Below, piece by piece: positions 42,541 to 51,917 of a DNA stretch of 64,000 bases. Location of the stretch: the NCBI RefSeq assembly GCF_003946275.1, contig NZ_RHNQ01000002.1, positions 33,241-97,240 of the forward strand, read 5' to 3'. This DNA is from Loigolactobacillus backii. GTDB lineage: Bacteria > Bacillota > Bacilli > Lactobacillales > Lactobacillaceae. The notes below the pieces were generated by a model that had not been told where the DNA came from, searched no databases, and saw nothing but the letters and a program-made list of their open reading frames with translations. Position numbers and translations under genes: made by a program. Position 1 is the stretch's first letter; every line of letters starts with the position of its first letter.

Positions 42541-43908
42541 GTGCTTTTACCAGAAGGTTTTACGCAGAAATATCAACGATTATTAGGTGATGAAGCAGCC
42601 GTTTTTTTGGCCAGCTTTGATAAATCAGGCTACAAGGGTTTTCGTTTGAATCCTTTAAAACCCCGACCTAAGCAAGTTAATTTAGATCTAACGCAGCCGA
42701 TTAATTACACCCAGTGGGGCTATTTTGGTAGTGTCAATGGGCGCACTGTTGATCACCAGGCAGGCTACGTCTACAGTCAAGAACCAAGTGCCATGTATGT
42801 GGGCGAGGTTGCTGCACCTAAGCCTGGTGAACGTGTATTAGACTTATGTGCGGCACCTGGTGGCAAGACAACTCACTTAGCTGGTTTTATGCAACAAACT
42901 GGATTATTAGTGAGTAACGAAATTATGCCCAAACGTGCGCGAATTCTTGCAGAAAATGTGGAACGTTTTGGCTGCCGTAACGTTGTAATTACAAACGAAA
43001 CGCCTGATCACCTCGCTAAGCATTTTCCAGATTACTTTGATCGTATTTTAGTGGATGCACCTTGCTCAGGGGAAGGAATGTTTCGCAAGGATCACAGTGC
43101 TACCCAGTACTGGACCCCTGCGTATCCGGCCGAGTGTGCTAAGCGGCAACGGGAAATTCTAACTGAGGCCGTTAAGATGTTGAAACCCGGTGGCCAATTA
43201 ATTTATTCTACATGTACCTTTAGTCCAGAAGAAGACGAGCAAATGATGGCGTGGTTAGTGGCGACTTATCCAGAATTTAGCCTAGTGCCAGTTGAGCGTG
43301 CTGCCGGAATGGTGGCGGGGCGGCCTGATTGGGCGGATGGTAATCCGACTTTAAAGAATACGGTTCGCCTATTTCCACATCTTTTAGCCGGGGAAGGTCA
43401 TTTTATCGCTAAATTACAAAAGGCCGGGCAGCCAGAAGTAATTGACGTTAAACGACCACGCAAAAAGAAACGGGCCAAATCAACCAATCAGTTGAGTAAA
43501 GAACAGCTAGCTGTTTGGCAGGCATTTGCCCAAGAAAATCTAAATGGGATTACTTTTAAGCAGTTAATTGTTTTTGGTGAGCAACTCTATGCGCTACCGC
43601 AAGCTTTAAAGTTAGATCGCTTAAACATTGTTCGTCCAGGGCTACATCTCGGAACCTTCAAAGCCCACCGTTTTGAGCCAGCCTACGCCTTGGCCTTAGC
43701 TTTAGTTCCAGAACAATTTAAACGGCGGCTGACGTTAACTACGGCCGATTACCAGCGTTACGTTCACGGAGATACTTTTCCTAGTGAATTAGCTGGGAAG
43801 ACGTGGCTACTTTTACTGTACGAGGGTAAAACAGTTGGTTTTGGCAAACTTGTCAATCAAACAGTGAAGAATTTTTTTCCTAAGGGATTACGCTTTGTTG
43901 CTGATTAA
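42541..43908 (+). CDS. rsmF: RsmF/RsmB-family rRNA cytosine-C5 methyltransferase
   Basis: 455 residues. The catalytic core of NOL1/NOP2/Sun m5C methyltransferases is plain: LDLCAAPGGKTTHLAG (SAM binding), DRILVDAPCSGEGMFRKD (motif IV Cys), and IYSTCTFSPEEDEQ (motif VI catalytic Cys). A C-terminal RsmF-type RNA-binding region ends GFGKLVNQTVKNFFPKGLR. It methylates 16S rRNA. The GTG start has AAAGGA about 11 nt upstream, and the gene is coupled to the preceding membrane-protein gene. Confidence 0.9.
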   Translation: MLLPEGFTQKYQRLLGDEAAVFLASFDKSGYKGFRLNPLKPRPKQVNLDLTQPINYTQWGYFGSVNGRTVDHQAGYVYSQEPSAMYVGEVAAPKPGERVLDLCAAPGGKTTHLAGFMQQTGLLVSNEIMPKRARILAENVERFGCRNVVITNETPDHLAKHFPDYFDRILVDAPCSGEGMFRKDHSATQYWTPAYPAECAKRQREILTEAVKMLKPGGQLIYSTCTFSPEEDEQMMAWLVATYPEFSLVPVERAAGMVAGRPDWADGNPTLKNTVRLFPHLLAGEGHFIAKLQKAGQPEVIDVKRPRKKKRAKSTNQLSKEQLAVWQAFAQENLNGITFKQLIVFGEQLYALPQALKLDRLNIVRPGLHLGTFKAHRFEPAYALALALVPEQFKRRLTLTTADYQRYVHGDTFPSELAGKTWLLLLYEGKTVGFGKLVNQTVKNFFPKGLRFVAD

Positions 43909-43924
43909 TTTTGAAACGGTTAGT

Positions 43925-43981
43925 ACGTGGCTTAAAAGATAGATCCGTTATTAATTAGCGGATCTATCTTTTAAGCCACGT
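43925..43981. terminator. Bidirectional hairpin between rsmF and fni
   Basis: A 23-bp perfect inverted repeat (arms 43925-43947 and 43959-43981) with an 11-nt loop sits between two convergent genes. T runs inside and near the stem are short, but its length and position make it a terminator for both. Confidence 0.75.
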
Positions 43982-43993
43982 TCCTATTTTTAA

Positions 43994-45034
43994 TTACTTT
44001 ACCTCAAGCTGGCGCTGTACGATGTAACTTTGTAATTTAGTTCCATAAATAATGGGTTTTTGGCGTAATTCTGTTAGATCATGCGCGCCAAGCATAGCCA
44101 TGATGGCAGTTAATTGTTCCTTCCAATCTAATAATATTTCGGTAGTGGTCTTGGGACCGTTTTTTTGTAACAGGTGCAAAATGGTACCAGATAGGCCCAC
44201 TGCCTGTGCACCTAGGCGCAAGGCCTTGATAATGTCTAATGGATTACGGACGCCACCAGAAGCCAGAATTGTTAACTTGTTTTGATAGAATTGACTTTCT
44301 AAAAGTGATTCAACGGTTGATTGGCCCCAGCCGCGTAAGTAAGCCATATTACGTGCTTTACGGCGTTCATTTTCAATGGCAATAAAATCAGTGCCACCGG
44401 CGCCAGCAACATCAATGTATTGAACGCCAACCTCTAATAATTGTTTGAAAGTTTTTTGGGCCATCCCAAAACCGACTTCCTTAATAATCACTGGAACATC
44501 TAACGCTGCGACAATTGCTTGAATTTGTTTTAACCAGTGAAAGTCGCGGTCACCTTCAGGCATAACAACTTCTTGAGGGGTATTCAGGTGAATTTGTAGG
44601 GCATCGGCTTGCAACATTGTCACGGCCTGCTTAGCAGCGTCTACACTAGCCGTAGCGCCTAAATTGGCGAAGATTAGGCCAGTTGGGTTGGTTTCCCGTA
44701 AAATTTGAAAGGTGGCCATCAGTTCAGGATGGCGCAATGCGACACTTTGGGAGCCAGTTGCAATAGGGACACCAAGTGTGGCCGCAATTTGGGCTAATTG
44801 ACGGTTTAGTTCACCAGTTCTAGGACTCCCACCAGTCATCGCGTTAATGTAAAAGGGAAGGGGTAAAGTGAAATTAGCTATTTTTGTGGTTAGTGAAACC
44901 TCGTCAAAAGCAATCTCGGGTAAACTTTGGTGAATGAAGCACAGTTGGTCAAAATCATTTGCCCGTTCTGATTGATAAAATTTTTCTGCTAAAAAAACGT
45001 GCTCGTCTTTACGGTGTGATTGTGAATTCGTCAA
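43994..45034 (-). CDS. fni: Type 2 isopentenyl-diphosphate delta-isomerase
   Basis: A 346-residue FMN enzyme that interconverts IPP and DMAPP, the last step of the mevalonate route. It shows PFYINAMTGGSPRTGELN, IATGSQSVALRHPE, VPVIIKEVGFGM, and the FMN-phosphate site ASGGVRNPLDIIKALRLGA. The TTG start has GGAGG about 10 nt upstream. It is the most promoter-distal of four leftward mevalonate genes, 162 bp after mvaK2, with a hairpin in that gap. Confidence 0.95.
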   Translation of the reverse strand: MTNSQSHRKDEHVFLAEKFYQSERANDFDQLCFIHQSLPEIAFDEVSLTTKIANFTLPLPFYINAMTGGSPRTGELNRQLAQIAATLGVPIATGSQSVALRHPELMATFQILRETNPTGLIFANLGATASVDAAKQAVTMLQADALQIHLNTPQEVVMPEGDRDFHWLKQIQAIVAALDVPVIIKEVGFGMAQKTFKQLLEVGVQYIDVAGAGGTDFIAIENERRKARNMAYLRGWGQSTVESLLESQFYQNKLTILASGGVRNPLDIIKALRLGAQAVGLSGTILHLLQKNGPKTTTEILLDWKEQLTAIMAMLGAHDLTELRQKPIIYGTKLQSYIVQRQLEVK

Positions 45035-45072
45035 GGTGTTTTTCCTCCAAACGCAGAACTTGAATAAGACCT

Positions 45073-45121
45073 AAAAAGTAGGGGCTGGGACAAAAGTTAA
45101 TTTTGCCGCAGTCCCTATGTG
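45073..45121 (-). repeat. Partial R1-like sequence with weak hairpin between mvaK2 and fni
   Basis: GGGGCTGGGACAAAAGTTAA on the plus strand recalls the R1 start, and AGGGAC ... GTCCC can pair. On the minus strand this may be a weak or partial terminator within the mevalonate operon, lowering fni relative to mvaK2. The match to R1 is short. Confidence 0.35.
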
Positions 45122-45196
45122 TATTTCTAAGTATTAATGAGAACGGGTAACAAAAAATAAACCAAAGGATTCTTGTTACGTTCTTGTCTCATTATA

Positions 45197-46270
45197 TTAT
45201 AAAGTCACGTTATGCACAGCCAAATTTAATCGTTCAATCCCATTATCAACCCAATTTTGGGCCAACTCTTCTGTTGCCAGGCTTTTATTAAGGATGGCAA
45301 TGCCACAGTCACCGCCACCGGCACCGGAAGCTTTTGCTGCACCGCCGAGACCTTCAGCTAAATTACACATCTTTTGTAGAAGTGGCGTTTCAATCGAAAC
45401 GTGGCTAAAGGAACTCAGGGTGTGTAATAATTCTCGATTTCTCCGAATTTGTTGCTGAATTAAAGTTAAGTCCTTAGTTTTAAAGCCAACAATCATTTGC
45501 TTGATGCACTGTTCGCTATTTTGAAGAAAACGTTGGTAATCCTGCCGCTTTTTTGCCTTTGCAATCGTGATTTTATCAACTAATTGCGAAGTTGAAGCAG
45601 GCGAACCAGTCCACCCAATCATTAATTTCAGATTATCTGGGGGTGTTAACAGATCGATATTTAGTTGGGGCCACGCCATGGCCAATAAATCGTGTAAGCT
45701 GGTTTCTCGGCGCATTGCTTCTAGCCAACCGCGATCAAAGGCCTGGTAGGCAATCCAGCCGCCGTAAACGCTAGCAGCAATATCGCCTAAAGAACCATTG
45801 CCCTGGACATCTAAGTGGGCAATGGCGGCCAATTTATAGAGCTTATCCTTAGTAATCGGTAACTCATAAAAATCCAGTAAGGCCTTAACCGTAGCGACCG
45901 TCACGGCAGCGGAACTACCCAAGCCGTATTTTTTGCCATCTTCAGAATCCAGTTCACTGTTGATGTGCAAATGATAAAGGGTTAGGTGCTTACCCATTTC
46001 TAAAGCGTACCTTTCGGTTAAATGGATGGCGGATAAAATATAGTGAAAAGGATTATCCCGGTTATCAAATACCATTTTGTCGCCCTGTCGCAACCAATAA
46101 ATGGAATTTTCTTGGTACTGTTTTGAAACAATACTCCCGTAGTCCTCACTTTTTTCAATTGTAACCGTTACAAATTGATTTAGTGCAACAATAATCGCGG
46201 GTAAACCAGTCTCAACAACTGCGTATTCGCCCGCAATATAAAGTTTGCCAGGGGCCTGAGCCGTTATCAA
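45197..46270 (-). CDS. mvaK2: Phosphomevalonate kinase
   Basis: A 357-residue GHMP kinase that turns mevalonate 5-phosphate into the diphosphate with ATP. Motifs: APGKLYIAGEYAVVE at the N-terminus, the nucleotide loop KYGLGSSAAVTVATVKAL, and a C-terminal KASGAGGGDCGIA glycine loop. The TTG start (46270) has AAAGGA 11 nt upstream. It lies 93 bp after mvaD in the mvaK1-mvaD-mvaK2-fni order, a common arrangement in lactic acid bacteria. Confidence 0.95.
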   Translation of the reverse strand: MITAQAPGKLYIAGEYAVVETGLPAIIVALNQFVTVTIEKSEDYGSIVSKQYQENSIYWLRQGDKMVFDNRDNPFHYILSAIHLTERYALEMGKHLTLYHLHINSELDSEDGKKYGLGSSAAVTVATVKALLDFYELPITKDKLYKLAAIAHLDVQGNGSLGDIAASVYGGWIAYQAFDRGWLEAMRRETSLHDLLAMAWPQLNIDLLTPPDNLKLMIGWTGSPASTSQLVDKITIAKAKKRQDYQRFLQNSEQCIKQMIVGFKTKDLTLIQQQIRRNRELLHTLSSFSHVSIETPLLQKMCNLAEGLGGAAKASGAGGGDCGIAILNKSLATEELAQNWVDNGIERLNLAVHNVTL

Positions 46271-46363
46271 ACAATCATTTCCTTTCGCACCACTTGGGAG
46301 CTTTTTAATTTATGGGTGTCTTAAAAAGGTAATTAGAATTTGCTTTTTAAAGCACTGCTTAAT

Positions 46364-47335
46364 TTAAAGATACTGAACGCCTGGACCAGGTTTGGCAACT
46401 AATAATTGCTGTTGGTCAAAAAAGTGACCTAACCGTTCTAGAATTGCGGGCGTTTCTTTTGCCGAACAAATAACCTTGATGTTTGGCCCCGCATCCATAG
46501 TATAATAACAAGAATATCCATCCTGACGCAAGTTTTGAATAACCTGCATTGCCGTCAGACTTTTTGGCTCAAAGTAAGTGAAGGGTGGGTTGGCGCTAAG
46601 GGTTGTCGCGTGCATCTTCATTGCGTTACTCTCAGCAATTTGACCAATTAAATTTATATCTTTTTTAAGAATTGCTTGCTTCATTCCTATTAAGTCGGCG
46701 TTAGCTGCTTTTACCCAAGCCGGGTAGTAGGGGGAAGTTGCAACGACTTCCGCCATCCCAGAACGGCTGGATACGCGCTTTTGCTGATTATTTAAAACAA
46801 TCGCAATCATCTGGATATCGAAATCGACTTCTTCGCTAAAAGGAATAGCCAATGAGGTCTGATCGTCATGACCTTGTTGCCATTCAACGAAACCACCATA
46901 AATAGAGCGTGTGGCCGAACCAGAACCACGCCGGGCCAAGCGAGAAAGTGCCGGGCGTTCAAGCCGCAAACCAGCAGCACGGCTGGCAGCGGCGGCCAAG
47001 GCGGCAAAGCCGGAAGCCGAGGAGGCTAGACCGGCCGCAGTGGGAACGTGATTAGTTGAATCGACGTAAGCGAATTGCTGACAGTGAGCCTGTTGCCGAA
47101 TAAGGTTGAGAAAATGGCTAATACGTTCAGCGGCAGGGCCAGTTAATTGCTGCTCGTCTAACTGAATTTGATCCTGCTGTAATTTAGGTAAAAACTGAAC
47201 AGTAGTGTCAGTGTAAAACTGATCCAAAGTAAGCGATAAACTACTGTTTTGCGGAATAATTAATTTCTGGTCTAACTTGCCCCAGTATTTAATTAAAGCA
47301 ATATTTGTGTGAGCTCGTGCAGTAACGGCCGTCAT
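46364..47335 (-). CDS. mvaD: Diphosphomevalonate decarboxylase
   Basis: A 323-residue GHMP-fold enzyme that makes IPP from mevalonate diphosphate with loss of CO2. It has the family start AHTNIALIKYWGKLD, the phosphate loop VPTAAGLASSASGFAALA, the SRLARRGSGSATRSIYGGFV motif and the catalytic DAGPNIKVI region. Its ATG overlaps the mvaK1 stop (TAATG), so translation of the two is coupled. Confidence 0.97.
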   Translation of the reverse strand: MTAVTARAHTNIALIKYWGKLDQKLIIPQNSSLSLTLDQFYTDTTVQFLPKLQQDQIQLDEQQLTGPAAERISHFLNLIRQQAHCQQFAYVDSTNHVPTAAGLASSASGFAALAAAASRAAGLRLERPALSRLARRGSGSATRSIYGGFVEWQQGHDDQTSLAIPFSEEVDFDIQMIAIVLNNQQKRVSSRSGMAEVVATSPYYPAWVKAANADLIGMKQAILKKDINLIGQIAESNAMKMHATTLSANPPFTYFEPKSLTAMQVIQNLRQDGYSCYYTMDAGPNIKVICSAKETPAILERLGHFFDQQQLLVAKPGPGVQYL

Positions 47336-48297
47336 TAATTTTGCACCTCATTTGCAGCGTTGAGATGGGCCAGTGGCTGCAACCAAGTTTGGGTAGCACC
47401 AGCCGTTGTTAAAACGTCAATTAAATGTGTTGCTGTGGCCTTATCCGGGGCAAGGGCAATAATACAGCCACCACGGCCACCACCGGTTAATTTAGTTCCA
47501 AGACTACCATTATGTTGAGCCAAAAAAACGAGATGATCGATTGTATAGTTACTGACACCTAGTGTTTGTAAAATTATTTGGGCGTGAGACAAGCATGTTC
47601 CCAAAGTAGTTAATTGATTATTAGCCAGGGCATCCCGCGCAGTCACTGCAAGAGCACCCAATTGCTTCATAAAGACATCGGTTTCTTGGGGAAAGTCAGC
47701 AAGCCGATCACGAACAGTTGCGACCGCGGGACCAGTTTGTCCCTTCATACCACTATCGGCGATGACCAAATAACCTGAGGCATTAATCGGTAAATTGTGA
47801 CTCTGTTCACCACGGACAAACCAAATTGGGGCGTGGGCACTAGTTGTTGCGGCGTCCATCCCGCTAGGATTACCGTGGGTAACGGTCTCTGCCACGTTAG
47901 CTAGCCTTAACAAAGTAGCTCGGTTAAGTGGTTGCTCAAAATAAGCGTAAAGGCTACGAATGATAGCAATTGCTGCTGCGGCCGAAGAACCCATGCCCCG
48001 TTCAGAGGGAATAGCACTCTTAATTGTTAATTTAAAGTTGGCGTTTGTTTGGTTAAGCTGTTGAAGAACAGTCAAAATTAATTTTTTGACACCTGCCAAA
48101 TTCTTGTAAGCACGTTGCAATGGCCCTGTATAATAATTACTGTCAATATACTGACCAGATTGAATTGGTGTTGTGCTAGCGGTTAATTGGATTGATGTTA
48201 ACGGAATTACAATTGCCGGTTGGCCGTAAACGGCCGAATGCTCACCAATTAAGATGATTTTTGCATTGCTAACACCAATACCTTCTGCTAAAGTCAT
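47335..48297 (-). CDS. mvaK1: Mevalonate kinase
   Basis: A 320-residue GHMP kinase phosphorylating mevalonate, the first of the four clustered mevalonate genes. Motifs: AKIILIGEHSAVYGQPAIV, the loop IPSERGMGSSAAAAIAIIRS, and KLTGGGRGGCIIAL. The ATG of MTLAEG is chosen because GAAAAGAGTGG lies just upstream; the frame is open 14 codons further to a TTG without SD. It is divergent from dinG across a 224-bp gap that holds a perfect palindrome. Confidence 0.95.
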   Translation of the reverse strand: MTLAEGIGVSNAKIILIGEHSAVYGQPAIVIPLTSIQLTASTTPIQSGQYIDSNYYTGPLQRAYKNLAGVKKLILTVLQQLNQTNANFKLTIKSAIPSERGMGSSAAAAIAIIRSLYAYFEQPLNRATLLRLANVAETVTHGNPSGMDAATTSAHAPIWFVRGEQSHNLPINASGYLVIADSGMKGQTGPAVATVRDRLADFPQETDVFMKQLGALAVTARDALANNQLTTLGTCLSHAQIILQTLGVSNYTIDHLVFLAQHNGSLGTKLTGGGRGGCIIALAPDKATATHLIDVLTTAGATQTWLQPLAHLNAANEVQN

Positions 48298-48356
48298 ATT
48301 GCCACTCTTTTCCGTAAAATTAGTTGTTGTATAAGACAACTTAACATAAACAGTTT

Positions 48357-48375
48357 AAACATTGTCACAATGTTT
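48357..48375. promoter_or_regulatory. Palindromic operator candidate between mvaK1 and dinG
   Basis: A perfect 19-bp palindrome AAACATTGTCACAATGTTT lies 60 bp upstream of mvaK1 and about 147 bp upstream of dinG. There is no T run and it is in a divergent promoter region, so a dimeric repressor site is the likely meaning. A second small inverted repeat AGTTGT/ACAACT lies at 48323-48341. Confidence 0.5.
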
Positions 48376-48521
48376 GTAAATACTTAGTCGTAAATGTCTG
48401 AAGCGCTTTCGTTAATTTAATGGTTAATTGTGACGGTAATCTGCTAGTATGTGTTGTCCAACTAGTCCATAAAATGCTACTATTTGGTTAGAAAATTTAG
48501 AAAAGAGACTTTGGTGCAAAT

Positions 48522-51326
48522 ATGAATGAAGATACCATTTACGCCGTTGTAGATTTGGAAACAACGGGTACCAGCGTTAAATCTGGTGACCGAATTATCC
48601 AATTTGGCTGTGTTTTAGTTCAACACCATAAAATTATTAATCGCCTAGCAACAGACGTTAATCCTGAACAACCGCTACCTAAGGTAATTACTAGCTTAAC
48701 CCACCTGACGGAAACACGACTGCACCAGGCCCCTTTATTTGAGGATGTGGCGCCGACAATCGTCAATTTATTGCGCGGTTGTGTTTTTGTTGCCCATAAC
48801 ATTAATTTTGACTATCCTTTTTTAAACGCTGAATTAGTACGGGTGGGTCAGGAACCACTAGAGCTGGAGGGCGTTGATACCGTTGATCTAGCGCAAATTC
48901 TATTACCAACGAGTACGAGCTTTAAGCTAACGGACTTGGCGCGCTATTTAAATTTAACCCATGATAATCCACACCAGGCCGATAGTGACGCACTGGTAAC
49001 GGCCAAATTATTTATTACTTTAAGCAAACGACTACAGCAGTTACCCTTCGTAACCCAACAGCGTTTGGCCAAGTGCTCAACCAGCTTAACGCGAGAAACC
49101 GGCCGTTTTTTTGCATTGAGTGCTCAGCAAGCGGAACAGCACCCGCAGGCATTACCTGACTATCTCTTCATCAAGGCGGGGTTAGCCTTACGTAAAACAA
49201 CCGTTCCACTAACGCACTTAACTAACCAGCTAGGTAGTTATCCAGAAACTGAACAACTGAAGAAGCAATTATTTAAACCACTATTGAAGTGGCGTAAAAC
49301 GCAAAGCAATATGATGGATCTGATTTATACCAATTATACGCAGAAAGGGCAAGGTATGCTGTTGGAAGCCGCTACTGGTTTGGGTAAATCATTGGGTTAT
49401 TTACTTCCTTTTGCCTACTTAATCAGTAGTCAGAAACAATTGGTGGTCTCTACGGCAACAACTATTCTACAGGATCAATTTGCGGATCAAACTGTTCCGT
49501 TACTTAATCAACTATTAAAAACTGATTTACAAGTTGCGACAGTTAAGAGCGCTCGCCACTATTTGGATTTGAATAAATTTAGCCAGGTCATTATTGTGGA
49601 TGAAAAGGTTAAGCAAATTCAGTTATTGAAAATGAAATTGTTGGTATGGTTAACGATGACCCAAACTGGTGACTTAGAAGAGCTACATTTGACCACTTAC
49701 CAATCACCACTTTTCGGAACTGTCAGTCATCAAAATGGTGATCAGTTTGCGCCGGGAATCACATTTTACGAAGAGGATTTTTTACGTCGCCAGCAAGAAC
49801 GACAAAAGGTGGCCGATGTCTTGGTAACTAACCACGCCTACCTCAGTCAGCACGCCACCGATTTTAAGAATCAACCTTACTTGGTTATTGATGAAGCACA
49901 GAATTTTGCCGGAGCAGCCATGCAGGCGGGTAGCCGACAATTTATTTTTGCGGCAGTTTACCAAACCATTAAAAATTTGCGTAAGTTATTGAATTCTAAG
50001 CACGAAAAGAAAACTTTGCCGCCATTATTTCAGGAAGATGCCGTGGCACTTTACAATATAACTTCATTAGATTTTGGTTTAGGTGAATTGGAAGGCTTAC
50101 TGACTCAATTGCAGGAAAGTCTCTACCAAAATTTTGTGCTCAAGCACGTCAAAAAAACGGCTCGGATTGGTTACTTAGAAGTTCCTTTAACAGCGGGCTT
50201 ACAGTCTTGGTACCAGGACTGGCAACGCCAATTGACTAAAATAGATCAGTTATTAACGGATAATTTATTCTTGACTAGTAAAATTATTCAGTCTTTTAAT
50301 CGGCAGAGTGAACGCTGGTTGCCACGTGATTACGCCTTGTTATTACGTTTTAGTAACGAGGCAAATCATTTAACCACTGCCCAGCAAACTTGGCAACAAA
50401 TGTTAGCAAGTTTAGAGCTGGTTCAACCTGAGCCAAACTTAATTTGGTTATCATTACGGGATTATAGCGATAGTCGTAGTCTTAGTATTCACGTTAGCCT
50501 GCTAGATGTCTCGCCAGTAATGACCGCATTAGCGGCAAACTTCGAATCGCCCGTGTATACGGGTGCGACTTTAAGTATTAAGCGTGATTTTAGTTTCTTT
50601 AAGCAACAACTTGGTCTATCCAGGACAGAATTAATTGAAAAACGTTTTGCCAGTCCTTTTCGTTATAAACGCCAGGCACGATTATATTTAACGACGGACA
50701 GCCCAGCAATCAAGAACAGTACCCACGTGGATTACGTGACCTATCTTGCGTCTGCCATCTATCGCCTAACTAAGGACAACCGGCGGCAGACATTAGTTCT
50801 GTTTAATTCATTACAAATGATTAATGATGTTTACCATGCCTTGTTGGCAAGTGATTTAGGAAATGATCATGAACTTTTTGCCCAAGGAGTAACAGGAAGT
50901 CGGGAACGAATTACCAAGCGCTTTCAATTAAGCCAGGGTGGTATTTTACTCGGGGCAAGTAGTTTTTGGACGGGCATTGATTTGCCGAATGAGGCCTTAG
51001 AACAACTTATCATGACTCGTTTACCATTTGATTCTCCTGATGGCTTGTTGGCGAAGGTACGTTACCACCAATTAGAAGCGCAAAACTTGAATCCATTTAT
51101 TAATGATGCGTTACCTAAAGCAACTTTACGTTTACGGCAGGGGTTTGGTCGCCTGATTCGGACGAATACTGATCGTGGGGTTCTAGTGATTCTTGATAAC
51201 CGGGTCTTGACAACAACTTACGGCAAAAAAATGTTAAAGGCACTACCAACTGGCCTACCGCAGATTAAGGCCGACTTGGCGGAGGTAGTTCCGGCCATCG
51301 ATGCTTTTTTTAAAAATAACCCTTAA
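48522..51326 (+). CDS. dinG: DinG-family helicase with N-terminal DEDD exonuclease domain
   Basis: A 934-residue protein of the Firmicute DinG type. Residues about 5-170 are a DnaQ-like 3'-5' exonuclease (VDLETTG, AHNINFDYPFLNAEL, HQADSDALVTAKLF). The rest is an XPD-like helicase with Walker A ATGLGKSLGY near 284-293, the DEAH-type box VIDEAQNF near 455, and C-terminal motifs GASSFWTGIDLPNEALEQ and RQGFGRLIRTNTDRG. The Fe-S cysteines of E. coli DinG are absent, as usual for Gram-positive DinG, which often acts mainly as a nuclease. Role: DNA repair and single-strand processing. Confidence 0.93.
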   Translation: MNEDTIYAVVDLETTGTSVKSGDRIIQFGCVLVQHHKIINRLATDVNPEQPLPKVITSLTHLTETRLHQAPLFEDVAPTIVNLLRGCVFVAHNINFDYPFLNAELVRVGQEPLELEGVDTVDLAQILLPTSTSFKLTDLARYLNLTHDNPHQADSDALVTAKLFITLSKRLQQLPFVTQQRLAKCSTSLTRETGRFFALSAQQAEQHPQALPDYLFIKAGLALRKTTVPLTHLTNQLGSYPETEQLKKQLFKPLLKWRKTQSNMMDLIYTNYTQKGQGMLLEAATGLGKSLGYLLPFAYLISSQKQLVVSTATTILQDQFADQTVPLLNQLLKTDLQVATVKSARHYLDLNKFSQVIIVDEKVKQIQLLKMKLLVWLTMTQTGDLEELHLTTYQSPLFGTVSHQNGDQFAPGITFYEEDFLRRQQERQKVADVLVTNHAYLSQHATDFKNQPYLVIDEAQNFAGAAMQAGSRQFIFAAVYQTIKNLRKLLNSKHEKKTLPPLFQEDAVALYNITSLDFGLGELEGLLTQLQESLYQNFVLKHVKKTARIGYLEVPLTAGLQSWYQDWQRQLTKIDQLLTDNLFLTSKIIQSFNRQSERWLPRDYALLLRFSNEANHLTTAQQTWQQMLASLELVQPEPNLIWLSLRDYSDSRSLSIHVSLLDVSPVMTALAANFESPVYTGATLSIKRDFSFFKQQLGLSRTELIEKRFASPFRYKRQARLYLTTDSPAIKNSTHVDYVTYLASAIYRLTKDNRRQTLVLFNSLQMINDVYHALLASDLGNDHELFAQGVTGSRERITKRFQLSQGGILLGASSFWTGIDLPNEALEQLIMTRLPFDSPDGLLAKVRYHQLEAQNLNPFINDALPKATLRLRQGFGRLIRTNTDRGVLVILDNRVLTTTYGKKMLKALPTGLPQIKADLAEVVPAIDAFFKNNP

Positions 51327-51361
51327 TTTTTTTTGAAGGCGGTAATCAGAAAATAAAATCT

Positions 51362-51369
51362 GCTATAAT
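51362..51369 (+). promoter_or_regulatory. Extended -10 promoter of the ypmB-like gene
   Basis: GCTATAAT with a preceding T (TGCTATAAT, TATAAT at 51364-51369) is a perfect extended -10. No good -35 is seen. It lies 36 bp before the next ATG and probably drives the ypmB-like/aspB/asnS group. Confidence 0.6.
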
Positions 51370-51404
51370 ATGGGATGTATCTTTAGACTAAGAAGGAGCG
51401 GCAA

Positions 51405-51899
51405 ATGCGAGAACAGTGGAAACGAAAACGTTGGCAGCCTTACGCCTTAATTGGGTTGTTAGTGGTAATTTTGTTAAGCGGCTTTCTAGTCTTTCACGAG
51501 GCTAATAAGCCAGTGGCGACGGCTCAGGATGAGGCGGTGGGTTTAGCCAAGAAATACGCACACTTAAAAACAGTGGACCATTTTTATTGGTTTAACCGGC
51601 AAAAGAGCTATTTTACCGTAGCGGGAACAACACAGGATAATACGCGTGTTTACGTGATTATTGCTCAAAAAGGGGGTAAGATTCGGGTCATCCATCAAGC
51701 TGATGGATTGAGTCGAAATGCCGCTTTAAAGCAAGTTTGGCAAAAGCGTTCACCGAAGAAAGTTTATAATATCAATTTAGGACTCTATCAGGGGCAACCT
51801 GCTTGGGAAGTTTCTTATCGGGAGAAAAATGGTCAATTAGGTTACGAAACGCTTGCTTTTAAAAATGGTAAGCAATTGAAATTAGTCGAAAATTTATAA
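51405..51899 (+). CDS. DUF5590 membrane-anchored protein (YpmB-like)
   Basis: 164 residues: a short basic N-terminus, one membrane helix (ALIGLLVVILLSGFLVF), and two PepSY-like extracellular repeats (DEAVGLAKKYAHLKTVDHFY and NLGLYQGQPAWEVSYREKNG). This is the YpmB family, conserved next to aspartate aminotransferase and asnS in Firmicutes but of unknown role. SD AAGGAG precedes the ATG. It is 18 bp from aspB. Confidence 0.85.
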   Translation: MREQWKRKRWQPYALIGLLVVILLSGFLVFHEANKPVATAQDEAVGLAKKYAHLKTVDHFYWFNRQKSYFTVAGTTQDNTRVYVIIAQKGGKIRVIHQADGLSRNAALKQVWQKRSPKKVYNINLGLYQGQPAWEVSYREKNGQLGYETLAFKNGKQLKLVENL

Positions 51900-51917
51900 G
51901 GTTGGGAAGTGGCAAGT

